DNA of 64,000 nt, taken from assembly GCA_027886175.1 (NCBI GenBank), contig JAJNNQ010000023.1:11946001-12010000 (forward strand), read 5' to 3'. Each line of letters starts with the position of its first letter. Position 1 is the first letter of the stretch. The position numbers were made by a program, and so were the translations under genes. Source of the DNA: Phylloscopus collybita (taxonomy: Eukaryota; Chordata; Aves; Passeriformes; Phylloscopidae). This document shows, piece after piece, positions 1 to 11,290 of the stretch. A model generated the notes under the pieces. It was not told the origin of the DNA. It made no database searches and saw nothing but the letters and a program-made list of their open reading frames with translations.

Positions 1-107
1 GGCGTGCCCAGGAATAGAGGCGAGCGGGTGAGTCGGCCTTTGGGGGGGTGACTCATAAGAGAGTGGTGTGCAGCAGCTTGCTAAGTGTGTACCTTTTCAT
101 TTTGCAG

Positions 108-363
108 GTACCCTGCGAGCAGCCTCTGGAGTTGAATGAAGATTCGAGGCGAGCTGGGCCAACGGTGTGGAGCAGGCCTGGGATTTGCTCTCCTGGAGGG
201 CAATAGTCACATTTTTTGGTTTTGTGATCCTAGGTACCGTGAGGAGGTGCGGAGCCAAATGTTGGTTACGGCAGCACCGAGGCGGACGCGGAGGTGTCTC
301 GACGTCCACGGGGCCGACGCGTTCATTTCCATCGAGGACGGATTTTGTCCGCTCGTCTTCTGA
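108..363 (+). other. Two exon-like segments at the 3' side of the unit, copy 1
   Basis: A 41-nt segment (108-148) follows the acceptor cattttgcag and reads VPCEQPLELNEDS plus AG. Its donor position is gc (gcgagc), where the 56.4-kb relative has gt, so it would need GC-AG splicing. A second segment follows tcctag at 234 and reads YREEVRSQMLV onward for 42 codons to TGA at 361-363, ending GFCPLVF. The relative at 56,506-56,638 has 43 codons and a stop at the same place. The phase agreement (AG|G) suggests a former or present terminal coding pair. The same segments occur in copy 2 at about 3345-3600. Whether they are spliced to the upstream exons of the unit is unknown, since the phases conflict. 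Confidence 0.4.
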
Positions 364-369
364 AAGCTA

Positions 370-2813
370 AGTGTTGGGACAGCTGGTCGGGAGATGGGGA
401 AAAGCCTTTTCAGTCCCAGGAGGCAACTTAAAGTTATCTTAGAGGAGAGGGCCCTAGTGGGATGGAGCTCTCAGGGGTAAAGGGGGAGGGTTTCTCCTCA
501 GCATCCCCACAGACTTGGCCGGGCAGGGCAGTTCTGACCCATCTCTGTGTTTTAGCCAGCTTTGCATTGTCGGCCGTCTTCGAGAGCCCACAAGGTAAAG
601 GGATGCAGTGGGAGATTGGTGGCCCCCCCTGGGATCCCTGTCCCAGGAGTATCCTGATAAAGAGCATCCCCGGTTGCAAGGCGTAGGGTTCGGCAGGGGG
701 ACTTGACAGTGACACACAGAGGCTGAGGGAGGGCTTAAGAGGTAAAGGGCTCAAGGGTCAGAGAGCACACAGTGAAAGAGAGGGGTACAGGCTGGGATAC
801 AATTTAGCACACACCTATAGCAGCCCACACACACAGCACCACACCCCTGTTTCCCTGAGAGCCGCGGCAGGCAGTAAGTCTAATGCAGGAGAATGCCAGA
901 AGCCCTGAGAGGTGCAGGCAGTAACCCAAAGGCTAGGCTAGGCAGGAAGTGGTAGTGGGGAGCAGGGTCCGCAGGGTTGGGGAAAAAAGGGGGTTTCCCG
1001 CCCCACCCCTCCCTGGGATCGCCTGTCTCTCCGCAGCCGGGGATTGCGTCCACCCCTCCTCGAGGCGGCGGTTGGTAAGGCTTCGTGCCTTGGCCACCGC
1101 AAAGAGTTCGGCTCTGTCAGCCTCTGCCCTGACTCAGGGCCACACTTAGGGTAGGAGCCCTGACTCAGGGCTACATTTAGTTAGGGTAGGAGCAACTGTG
1201 GAGATGGCGTCCTGCCTGCGGGACATTCTTGAGAACCCTGTGGATAAGGAGCATCCCCGGCTGCAAGGTGTAGGGTCCAGCAAGGGGGACTTGACAGTGA
1301 CACACAGAGGCTGAGGGAGGGCTTGAGAGGTGAAGGACTGAAGGGCCAGAGAGAGCACATAGTGAAAGGGAGGGGTACAGGCTGGGATATAAGTTAAGAG
1401 TACAGCTATAGCAGTCCTTACAGCAGTCATCACAACACCCCTGTTTCCCTGAGAGCAGTGGCAGGCAGTTACCCTGGGCTAGGGCTAGCCAGTAAGTGAG
1501 AGTGGGGAGGCAGAATCCACCGGTTTGGGGTTCTCTGGGGATGTCCATCCTGGAACCCTTGTCCCACTGCAACCGGGGATGCTCACGCCCCTGATAGAGG
1601 CCGTGGTGGGTGGGCTCAGTGCCAATAAGGCCATGGAGACTCTGGCTCTGCAAGTGTCAGCCTTGCAGCGCAGCCGAAGTGTGCTGCCCGAGGACCCGGG
1701 CATTCTTAAGAGATGGTGAGTAGCAGAATTGCCATTTTTGGCTGATGTGCTGCTAAGATCACGCATTCACGTTTGGTTTTCTTTTTTGTAGCAGAATAAG
1801 AGACAACAATAAGAGCCCGGTGACAGCAGGAATTTTCCAGACAGCGGGCCAGCCTTCCTTTCTACCTGACATGGATTCTTATCCCCAGATGCCCAAGAGA
1901 TAAGTGCAGGGCTACAAATCACAGAGGAGATCAAAAGCGGGGTCCTGGGTCGGGGGTCACCGGGAGGGATTTTTGAGTCTGCTTTGGAGACGGGGATGTC
2001 CAAGATGTGACCCCTTGGGCCCCATCGAAAGGAAGTCTCAGTTTTGATCACAATGCTGAGGTGTGCAGGGCAGAGCAGTCCCGGTGCGTGTTGTGTCACT
2101 TGTCTGTGGTGCCTTCTGTGTCTTTTGGGCATCTCGTCTTTCACGGCTTTTGCCGTGGCCCTTCCGGGGGCCTCTCGGAAACCCTGGCGTCAGCCTTAGC
2201 ATCTGCGCTCTCTGCGCTCCTTGGCCTGGCGCCTTTGACTCGGGAGCTGGGACAGGCATCGCCCCTCTCCTCAGGAGCATCCAGTCCGGTGTCCTTTCAG
2301 GTCTTGTTCTGAGCTGTGTCGACAGCTGTGCTCCGCAGCGATCCATTGTGGCGGATTAGGACTTGTCAGAAGGCAAAGACAGGGAGGTGATTCTGACCGT
2401 AGCACTCTCGGGCATCCGTCTTTGCGCTCCTAGCAATAAGTCATCCCGCTGGCATCTTCTTCCTGCAGGGTTCTGCGAGCCTGGCCAGCTCGCCATCGGT
2501 CTTACCTCAGTCACCTCATTCCGAGTTCTCTGGGTCCTCAGGGCCATTCTTGTGGCCGAGAGTTTTCTGTCCCCGTTGTGTTCCCTCGTTTGTGGTCTCC
2601 TGTGTCACGGGTGTGGGTGTGTATTTGGCCCGGAGCTGCTCTGCCTTGCTGCTTAGTCTGGGTGTAGGAGTAATAGGGCAAGTGCTGGGGGCTTGAAATT
2701 TGTAATGAGGGGTGGAGTTGGACTGTAGAGAATATGCCTAGATGGACACAAGATGTCTGCAGCTGTCAAGTTCTCCTGCAGCACTTTGACTTTTGTTCCT
2801 AACTTTCTTTCAG
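370..2813 (+). other. Non-coding interior of unit copy 1
   Basis: This stretch between the exon-like segments has no convincing coding exon. It holds the internal duplication (650-830 and 1241-1420) and a short segment with a donor-like gtgagt at about 1715 and an acceptor-like ttttttgtag at about 1790. The part at about 1900-2800 is conserved with 54.4-55.3 kb. The open frames here overlap on both strands and have no start, domain or phase support. Confidence 0.5.
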
Positions 2814-3254
2814 ATGCAGATGCGCCCCATGCAGGGTGAGAGGGCTTCCCCTGAGGAGGTGGGTCACTGTTTGTCTTTGCAGGGGAAGTGTAAATGGTGG
2901 CTCTGTTACAGCGCTGCTCTTTGTCTTTATTTCTAGGAAGTGGAGCTGCGTATCTGCAGTAAAGGTCAGTGGAGGGAGGTGAGCAGAGATCGGTGGGCAG
3001 AAGCAGTTGTCACTGCTCAGGTCTCGATTTCTGGTGCAGCTCCAAGCATCATCTGGGGCTTTTTTATTTTAGGCGTTCTGCTTGCCAGTTCTCCTGACCC
3101 GGGCTGCCAGAGGCCAGATGGGTGCAAGCTTAAGGTACACTTTTGGCGTACTTCAGTCGGTCCGGGGCGGTTGCCGTTTCACGACATCTCAGCGAGCCTT
3201 TTTGCTTTGTTTCTTTGCAGGTGCTGCTGCTGCCCCAGGCGTGCCCAGGAATAG
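2814..3254 (+). CDS. Candidate four-exon small protein, unit copy 1 (about 60 residues when spliced)
   Basis: Not a family I recognise. Four segments splice in one frame: 2814-2858 (ATG start, MQMRPMQGERASPEE), 2937-2978 (EVELRICSKGQWRE), 3073-3134 (starts AFCLPVLLTRAARGQ) and 3221-3254 (ends CCCCPRRAQE, TAG). Acceptors are good (ctttcttt-cag, tatttctag, tattttag, ttctttgcag) and donors are gtgggt, gtgagc and gtacac. In the third exon the donor used by the 56-kb relatives (GGCCAG|gtgggt) has become atgggt, so the next gt, 17 nt downstream, would be used. The ATG exon is shorter than its relative at 55,291. The frame is open in copies 1, 2 and 3 and broken in copy 4. The short length and lack of a known domain leave open a decaying gene; RNA evidence would decide. 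Confidence 0.35.
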
Positions 3255-6200
3255 AGGCGAGCGGGTGAGTCGGCCTTTGGGGGGGTGACTCATAAGAGAG
3301 TGGTGTGCAGCAGCTTGCTAAGTGTGTACCTTTTCATTTTGCAGGTACCCTGCGAGCAGCCTCTGGAGTTGAATGAAGATTCGAGGCGAGCTGGGCCAAC
3401 GGTGTGGAGCAGGCCTGGGATTTGCTCTCCTGGAGGGCAATAGTCACATTTTTTGGTTTTGTGATCCTAGGTACCGTGAGGAGGTGCGGAGCCAAATGTT
3501 GGTTACGGCAGCACCGAGGCGGACGCGGAGGTGTCTCAACGTCCACGGGGCCGACGCGTTCATTTCCATCGAGGACGGATTTTGTCCGCTCGTCTTCTGA
3601 AAGCTAAGTGTTGGGACAGCTGGTCGGGAGATGGGGAAAAGCCTTTTCAGTCCCAGGAGGCAACTTAAAGTTATCTTAGAGGAGAGGGCCCTAGTGGGAT
3701 GGAGCTCTCAGGGGTAAAGGGGGAGGGTTTCTCCTCAGCATCCCCACAGACTTGGCCGGGCAGGGCAGTTCTGACCCATCTCTGTGTTTTAGCCAGCTTT
3801 GCATTGTCGGCCGTCTTCGAGAGCCCACAAGGTAAAGGGATGCAGTGGGAGATTGGTGGCCCCCCCTGGGATCCCTGTCCCAGGAGTATCCTGATAAAGA
3901 GCATCCCCGGTTGCAAGGCGTAGGGTTCGGCAGGGGGACTTGACAGTGACACACAGAGGCTGAGGGAGGGCTTAAGAGGTAAAGGGCTCAAGGGTCAGAG
4001 AGCACACAGTGAAAGAGAGGGGTACAGGCTGGGATACAATTTAGCACACACCTATAGCAGCCCACACACACAGCACCACACCCCTGTTTCCCTGAGAGCC
4101 GCGGCAGGCAGTAAGTCTAATGCAGGAGAATGCCAGAAGCCCTGAGAGGTGCAGGCAGTAACCCAAAGGCTAGGCTAGGCAGGAAGTGGTAGTGGGGAGC
4201 AGGGTCCGCAGGGTTGGGGAAAAAAGGGGGTTTCCCGCCCCACCCCTCCCTGGGATCGCCTGTCTCTCCGCAGCCGGGGATTGCGTCCACCCCTCCTCGA
4301 GGCGGCGGTTGGTAAGGCTTCGTGCCTTGGCCACCGCAAAGAGTTCGGCTCTGTCAGCCTCTGCCCTGACTCAGGGCCACACTTAGGGTAGGAGCCCTGA
4401 CTCAGGGCTACATTTAGTTAGGGTAGGAGCAACTGTGGAGATGGCGTCCTGCCTGCGGGACATTCTTGAGAACCCTGTGGATAAGGAGCATCCCCGGCTG
4501 CAAGGTGTAGGGTCCAGCAAGGGGGACTTGACAGTGACACACAGAGGCTGAGGGAGGGCTTGAGAGGTGAAGGACTGAAGGGCCAGAGAGAGCACATAGT
4601 GAAAGGGAGGGGTACAGGCTGGGATATAAGTTAAGAGTACAGCTATAGCAGTCCTTACAGCAGTCATCACAACACCCCTGTTTCCCTGAGAGCAGTGGCA
4701 GGCAGTTACCCTGGGCTAGGGCTAGCCAGTAAGTGAGAGTGGGGAGGCAGAATCCACCGGTTTGGGGTTCTCTGGGGATGTCCATCCTGGAACCCTTGTC
4801 CCACTGCAACCGGGGATGCTCACGCCCCTGATAGAGGCCGTGGTGGGTGGGCTCAGTGCCAATAAGGCCATGGAGACTCTGGCTCTGCAAGTGTCAGCCT
4901 TGCAGCGCAGCCGAAGTGTGCTGCCCGAGGACCCGGGCATTCTTAAGAGATGGTGAGTAGCAGAATTGCCATTTTTGGCTGATGTGCTGCTAAGATCACG
5001 CATTCACGTTTGGTTTTCTTTTTTGTAGCAGAATAAGAGACAACAATAAGAGCCCGGTGACAGCAGGAATTTTCCAGACAGCGGGCCAGCCTTCCTTTCT
5101 ACCTGACATGGATTCTTATCCCCAGATGCCCAAGAGATAAGTGCAGGGCTACAAATCACAGAGGAGATCAAAAGCGGGGTCCTGGGTCGGGGGTCACCGG
5201 GAGGGATTTTTGAGTCTGCTTTGGAGACGGGGATGTCCAAGATGTGACCCCTTGGGCCCCATCGAAAGGAAGTCTCAGTTTTGATCACAATGCTGAGGTG
5301 TGCAGGGCAGAGCAGTCCCGGTGCGTGTTGTGTCACTTGTCTGTGGTGCCTTCTGTGTCTTTTGGGCATCTCGTCTTTCACGGCTTTTGCCGTGGCCCTT
5401 CCGGGGGCCTCTCGGAAACCCTGGCGTCAGCCTTAGCATCTGCGCTCTCTGCGCTCCTTGGCCTGGCGCCTTTGACTCGGGAGCTGGGACAGGCATCGCC
5501 CCTCTCCTCAGGAGCATCCAGTCCGGTGTCCTTTCAGGTCTTGTTCTGAGCTGTGTCGACAGCTGTGCTCCGCAGCGATCCATTGTGGCGGATTAGGACT
5601 TGTCAGAAGGCAAAGACAGGGAGGTGATTCTGACCGTAGCACTCTCGGGCATCCATCTTTGCGCTCCTAGCAATAAGTCATCCCGCTGGCATCTTCTTCC
5701 TGCAGGGTTCTGCGAGCCTGGCCAGCTCGCCATCGGTCTTACCTCAGTCACCTCATTCCGAGTTCTCTGGGTCCTCAGGGCCATTCTTGTGGCCGAGAGT
5801 TTTCTGTCCCCGTTGTGTTCCCTCGTTTGTGGTCTCCTGTGTCACGGGTGTGGGTGTGTATTTGGCCCGGAGCTGCTCTGCCTTGCTGCTTAGTCTGGGT
5901 GTAGGAGTAATAGGGCAAGTGCTGGGGGCTTGAAATTTGTAATGAGGGGTGGAGTTGGACTGTAGAGAATATGCCTAGATGGACACAAGATGTCTGCAGC
6001 TGTCAAGTTCTCCTGCAGCACTTTGACTTTTGTTCCTAACTTTCTTTCAGATGCAGATGCGCCCCATGCAGGGTGAGAGGGCTTCCCCTGAGGAGGTGGG
6101 TCACTGTTTGTCTTTGCAGGGGAAGTGTAAATGGTGGCTCTGTTACAGCGCTGCTCTTTGTCTTTATTTCTAGGAAGTGGAGCTGCGTATCTGCAGTAAA

Positions 6201-6474
6201 GGTCAGTGGAGGGAGGTGAGCCGAGATCGGAGGGCAGAAGCAGTTGTCACTGCTCAGGTCTCGATTTCTGGTGCAGCTCCAAGCATCATCTGGGGCTTTT
6301 TTATTTTAGGCGTTCTGCTTGCCAGTTCTCCTGACCCGGGCTGCCAGAGGCCAGATGGATGCAAGCTTAAGGTACACTTTTGGCGTACTTCAGTCGGACC
6401 GGGGCGGTTGCCGTTTTACGACATCTCAGCGAGCCTTTTTGCTTTGTTTCTTTGCAGGTGCTGCCGCTGCACCA
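3238..6474 (+). repeat. Tandem gene-like unit, copy 2 (3,237 bp)
   Basis: Second full-length copy, with the same length and order as copy 1 and only scattered substitutions (for example in the 63-residue minus-strand shadow near 5656, and near 6222 and 6232). Its right end already carries variants shared with copies 3 and 4 (ccgagatcggagggc, gatggatgcaagc), so the copies form a gradient, as expected from unequal exchange. Confidence 0.9.
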
Positions 6475-6491
6475 GGCGTGCCAAGGAATAG
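6051..6491 (+). CDS. Candidate four-exon small protein, unit copy 2
   Basis: Same four-segment model as at 2814-3254, moved by 3,237 bp: 6051-6095, 6174-6215, 6310-6371 and 6458-6491. The spliced frame stays open and ends CCRCTRRAKE then TAG, differing from copy 1 by a few replacements (Gly to Asp after RGQM; C to R and P to T in the tail). Preservation of start, phase and stop is partly explained by recent duplication, so it is weak evidence for selection. Confidence 0.33.
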
Positions 6492-8189
6492 AGGCGAGCG
6501 GGTGAGTCGGCCTTTAGGTGGGGTGGCTCATAAGAGAGCGGTGGGCAGCAGCTTGCTAAGTGTGTACCTTTTCATTTTGCAGGTACCCTGCGAGCAGCCT
6601 CTGGAGTTGAATGAAGATTCAAGGCGAGCTGGGCCAATGGTGCGGGGGAGCCGTGGGGATTGCTCTCCTGGAGGGCAATAGTCACATTTTTTGTTTTGTG
6701 GTCCTAGGTACCGTGAGGAGGTGCAGAGCCCAAATCCGGTTACGGCAGCACCGAGGCGGACGCGGAGGTGTCTCGACGTCCACGGGGCCGACGCGTTCAT
6801 TTCCATGGAGCTGGCCTTCCTTTGCACCCGACGTGGATTCTCATCCCTGAGATAAGTGCAGGGCTACAGATCACAGAGGAGATCAAAAGCAGTGTGCCGG
6901 GTCGGGGGTCACCGGGAGGGATTTTTGAGTCAGCTTTGGAGACGGGGATGTCCAAGATGTGACCCCTTGGGCCCCATCGAAGGGAAGTCTCAGTTTTGAT
7001 CACAATGCTGAGGTGTGCAGGGCAGAGCAGTCCCGGTGCGTGTTGTGTCACTTGTCTGTGGTGCCTTCTGTGTCTTTTGGGCATCTCGTCTTTCACGGCT
7101 TTTGCCGTGGCCCTTCCGGGGGCCTCTCGGAAACCCTGGCGTCAGCCTTAGCATCTGCGCTCTCTGCGCTCCTCGGCCTGGCGCCTTTGACTCGGGAGCT
7201 GGGACAGGCATCGCCCCTCTCCTCAGGAGCATCCAGTCCGGTGTCCTTTCAGGTCTTGTTCTGAGCTGTGTCGACAGCTGTGCTCCGCAGCGATCCATTG
7301 TGGCGGATTAGGACTTGTCAGAAGGCAAAGACAGGGAGGTGATTCTGACCGTAGCACTCTCGGGCATCCATCTTTGCGCTCCTAGCAATAAGTCATCCCG
7401 CTAGCATCTTCTTCCTGCAGGGTTCTGCGAGCCTGGCCAGCTCGCCATCAGTCTTACCTCAGTCACCTCATTCCGAGTTCTCTGGGTCCTCAGGGCCATT
7501 CTTGTGGCCGAGAGTTTTCTGTCCCCGTTGTATTCCCTCGTTTGTGGTCTCCTGTGTCACGGGTGTGGGTGTGTATTTGGCCCGGAGCTGCTCTGCCCTG
7601 CTGCTTAGTCTGGGTGTAGGAGTAATAGGGTAAATGCCTAGGGCTTGGAATTTGTAATGTGGGGTGGAGTTGGACTGTAGAGAATATGCCTAGATGGACA
7701 CAAGATGTCTGCAGCTGTCAAGTTCTCCTGCAGCACTTTGACTTTTGTTCCTAACTTTCTTTCAGATGCAGATGCGCCCCATGCAGGGTGAGAGGGCTTC
7801 CCCTGAGGAGGTGGGTCACTGTTTGTCTTTGCAGGGGAAGTGTAAATGGTGGCTCTGTTACAGTGCTGCTCTTTGTCTTTATTTCTAGGAAGTGGAGCTG
7901 CGTATCTGCAGTAAAGGTCAGTGGAGGGAGGTGAGCCGAGATCGGAGGGCAGAAGCAGTTGTCACTGCTCAGGTCTCGATTTCTGGTGCAGCTCCAAGCA
8001 TCATCTGGGGCTTTTTTATTTTAGGCGTTCTGCTTGCCAGTTCTCCTGACCCGGGCTGCCAGAGGCCAGATGGATGCAAGCTTAAGGTACACTTTTGGCG
8101 TACTTCAGTCGGACCGGGGCGGTTGCCGTTTTACGACATCTCAGCGAGCCTTTTTGCTTTGTTTCTTTGCAGGTGCTGCCGCTGCCCCA
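6475..8189 (+). repeat. Tandem gene-like unit, copy 3, short form (1,715 bp)
   Basis: Starts at the same point as the other units (ggcgtgccaaggaatagagg) but lacks about 1.5 kb, corresponding to roughly 333-1846 of copy 1. The junction is near 6805, where ttcatttccat runs straight into ggagctggccttcc. The whole internal duplication is lost. Copy 4 carries the same junction, so the deletion preceded their duplication. Confidence 0.9.
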
Positions 8190-8206
8190 GGCGTGCCAAG
8201 GAATAG
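7766..8206 (+). CDS. Candidate four-exon small protein, unit copy 3
   Basis: The same model moved by a further 1,715 bp: ATG exon at 7766, 42-nt exon at about 7889, 62-nt exon at about 8025 and a last segment ending in TAG at 8206 (tail CCRCPRRAKE). It has the same splice sites and stop as copies 1 and 2. The deletion that shortened this unit removed only sequence upstream of these exons. Confidence 0.33.
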
Positions 8207-9813
8207 AGGCGAGCGGGTGAGTCGGCCTTTAGGTGGGGTGGCTCATAAGAGAGCGGTGGGCAGCAGCTTGCTAAGTGTGTACCGTTTCATTTTGCAGGTA
8301 CCCTCTGAGCAGCCTCTGGAGTCGAATGAAGATTCAAGGCGAGCTGGGCCAATGGTGCGGGGGAGCCGTGGGGATTGCTCTCCTGGAGGGCAATAGTCAC
8401 ATTTTTTGTTTTGTGGTCCTAGGTACCGTGAGGAGGTGCAGAGCCCAAATCCGGTTACGGCAGCACCGAGGCGGACGCGGAGGTGTCTCGACGTCCACGG
8501 GGCCGACGCGTTCATTTCCATGGAGCTGGCCTTCCTTTGCACCCGACGTGGATTCTCATCCCTGAGATAAGTGCAGGGCTACAGATCACAGAGGAGATCA
8601 AAAGCAGTGTGCCGGGTCGGGGGTCACCGGGAGGGATTTTTGAGTCAGCTTTGGAGACGGGGATGTCCAAGATGTGACCCCTTGGGCCCCATCGAAGGGA
8701 AGTCTCAGTTTTGATCACAATGCTGAGGTGTGCAGGGCAGAGCAGTCCCGGTGCGTGTTGTGTCACTTGTCTGTGGTGCCTTCTGTGTCTTTTGGGCATC
8801 TCGTCTTTCACGGCTTTTGCCGTGGCCCTTCCGGGGGCCTCTCGGAAACCCTAAAGTCAGCCTTAGCATCTGCGCTCTCTGCGCTCCTCGGCTCGGCGCC
8901 TTTGACTCGGGAGCTGGGACAGGCATCGCCCCTCTCCTCAGGAGCATCCAGTCCGGTGTCCTTTCAGGTCTTGTTCTGAGCTGTGTCGACAGCTGTGCTC
9001 CGCAGCGATCCATTGTGGCGGATTAGGACTTGTCAGAAGGCAAAGACAGGGAGGTGATTCTGACCGTAGCACTCTCGGGCATCCATCTTTGCGCTCCTAG
9101 CAATAAGTCATCCCGCTGGCATCTTCTTCCTGCAGGGTTCTGCGAGCCTGGCCAGCTCGCCATCAGTCTTACCTCAGTCACCTCATTCCGAGTTCTCTGG
9201 GTCCTCAGGGCCATTCTTGTGGCCGAGAGTTTTCTGTCCCCGTTGTGTTCCCTCGTTTGTGGTCTCCTGTGTCACGGGTGTGGGTGTGTATTTGGCCCGG
9301 AGCTGCTCTGCCTTGCTGCTTAGTCTGAGTGTAGAAGTAATAGGGTAAATGCCTAGGGCTTGGAATTTGTAATGTGGGGTGGAGTTGGACTGTAGGGAAT
9401 ATGCCTAGATATGGCACAAGAGGGCTGGAGCTTTTAAGTTCTCCTGCAGCACTTTGACTTTTGTTCCTAACTTTCTTTCAGATGCAGATGGATTAAATCT
9501 GTGGCAGAGCACCCCATGCAGGGTGAGAGGGCTTCCCCTGAGGAGGTGGGTCACTGTTTGTCTTTGCAGGGGTAGTGTAAATGGTGGCTCTGTTACAGCA
9601 CTGTTCTTTGTTACTATTTTTAGGAAGTAAAGCAGGATATCAGCAGTCAAGGTGAAGAAGGCAAGGAGAGCAGTGACTGGTGCTGGGACAGTGCCCAGCC
9701 TGGACAATTGGGTGCAAGAAAGAGGCTCACACAAGTTCTTTTGCGGGAACAGCTGGCTTCAGCCTGCTCCTGGATTGCACCCAAAGAGTGGCCATGGCTT
9801 AAGGGGCAATCCA
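8190..9813 (+). repeat. Tandem gene-like unit, copy 4, short form, truncated
   Basis: Fourth copy, of the short form. It follows copy 3 to about 9,330 with a few changes (ccctaaagtcagcc at about 8850) and then diverges more. It ends at 9813, where it joins the duplicated 1.48-kb segment. Its exons are damaged, as described in the next entry. Confidence 0.85.
9481..9665 (+). pseudogene. Broken exon pair of unit copy 4
   Basis: The ATG exon reads MQMD and then TAA. Copies 1-3 lack about 19 nt around this point and so avoid the stop, while the 55,291 relative has TCA (Ser) there. The following 42-nt exon (9624-9665, EVKQDISSQGEEGK) keeps its acceptor tatttttag, but the donor gt has become ga (gagagc). 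Its DISSQG core is closer to the 55-56 kb exons than to copies 1-3, so copy 4 seems to keep an older sequence state. Confidence 0.6.
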
Positions 9814-11290
9814 GGGGCTGCCTTTGCCCCTGCACCTCCCAGCAAGGCCACAGGACTCATTTCCGGGCCCTCTCTGGCCTCTAAATGTAGTCACTGCTTG
9901 TCATGTTCAGGTTCTCTGAAGTTCTTTCCCAGGGACCAAAACTGGTAAACAAGGTCATACTTTTTAAACTATCTTATTTTTCACATTTCTCTCCTAAGGC
10001 GGGACTTTGCTTGTTGACCCTTGGTGTGACCAGTGGTTCAAAGGATCCCACCTCTTAGGTGGGCACATTGTAAAAGGGAATAAAAATAGCTTCTGAGAAT
10101 AAACCAGCCCCTTTTTAGAGCATCAGCCTTCTGATTCACGAGTCTGTGTTTTTCTTTCGTGTCCAACAGTGACATCTAAACATGGAAAGGTCAAGCCCTG
10201 TTTCACTAATGAGCAGCGACCTAGTGCAGAACACTCATGAACCTGGTTCTTTCACTACTGAGGGGATACAAACACAACATCTGGTTTAAACTTTCATCTC
10301 AAGGTCAACTTGAGCTCAGGGCCTGTTGTTCAGGTCTTGGGACTTCACAGGTTCCAGCAAACTCACAGATGCCCAAGCATTTACACCTCTGATGCTGAAG
10401 TTCATGCACCCATTCTGGCTGAACTGTACTTACAGTTGAACTGCAGTCATTCTGCTCTGCATCACATTCTGAAATGGACTGGAATGAACTGGGTGAAAGA
10501 GCCTGGAAACCATGAAAAACTACTGTGACTGCCATTCCAACACCTCTCCCAGACATCCAGCTCAAGGAAGTATTCTGACGGAAGCACATCCTGAAGGAGC
10601 TGCTTTCCTAAAAGAAGCCCCAACCCTGGGAATGCCAGACCACAGGCAAAAGCACCAAACACTGGACACAGTACACACAGTTTTGGGTGCAAAACTGTCA
10701 CACCTCATGACAAAGGCAAGACAAGGAAAACAGCTCCTCCAGGCAAGGAAAGTTAAATATTCTTTGCCCCAGTGATAAAAGCCCCAAAACAGATCACAAA
10801 CCCAAAAGCAACTGAACCCCAGCTGTCCTGAGTTTCATTTGATGTTCAGTACCTTCCCAAACTGGGGATATGTAAGGCAAGTCTCACACGCCTTTTTCAA
10901 CCCCTCTGTCTCTGCTTCCTTTTCCCTAAAGCACCATTGTTCAATGCCGGGGCTGAGGCTACCTAAATGCCTTGAAAAGGAAAGCTTAAGCTAGCAGAAA
11001 TAATTCACATCACTCAAAAGCTGTCTCCACTTCAAAGAAATAGTTCTTAAAAACTTGATGGGAACTGCCACAGACATTTTATTATTGAAGTTACTTCATA
11101 AATCAGTCAAGAACACAAATTTTAAAAAGCTGTTTCCTCATTCCATGTTCTCTCCAAGTTAAAGGCTAATTAAAACCTTCAGTCTCAGCCCCCAGCCATC
11201 CACCACAAAAGATTCAAGGAGGAGAAACAAAGGCAGGAATGTCTCTGTGCTTTCCCAAACATGTTACATGTTCTCCTCTCACTTGTAAAA
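9814..11290 (+). repeat. Segmental duplication, left copy (1.48 kb)
   Basis: Matches 23,017-24,500 in the same orientation, offset about 13.2 kb, with scattered substitutions and small indels. It starts at the shared ggggctgcctttgcccctg. It contains AATAAA at about 10,100 and a short stretch ending ttctttcgtgtccaaca near 10,169, which looks like a retroviral R-U5 end. The rest has no convincing coding frame; the open frames at 10.3-10.8 kb are short and unsupported. Its right edge abuts the first monomer of the 72-bp array. Confidence 0.85.

Larger units (their letters stand above)
1..3237 (+). repeat. Tandem gene-like unit, copy 1 (3,237 bp)
   Basis: First complete copy of a head-to-tail unit. 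The sequence from 1 recurs at 3238 almost without change (for example a C/T difference near 300). The window opens inside an exon-like segment, so the array probably continues to the left. The unit holds several exon-like segments bounded by pyrimidine-tract/AG acceptors and GT donors, described separately. It also carries an internal duplication: about 650-830 is repeated in diverged form at about 1241-1420. Diverged relatives of the unit lie at 51.4-57.5 kb. The near identity of copies 1 and 2 implies recent duplication or gene conversion. Confidence 0.9.

Noticed and set aside
434..2346. Many short frames on both strands inside the 3.2-kb units
   Set aside because: No splice or domain support; they repeat only because the unit repeats.
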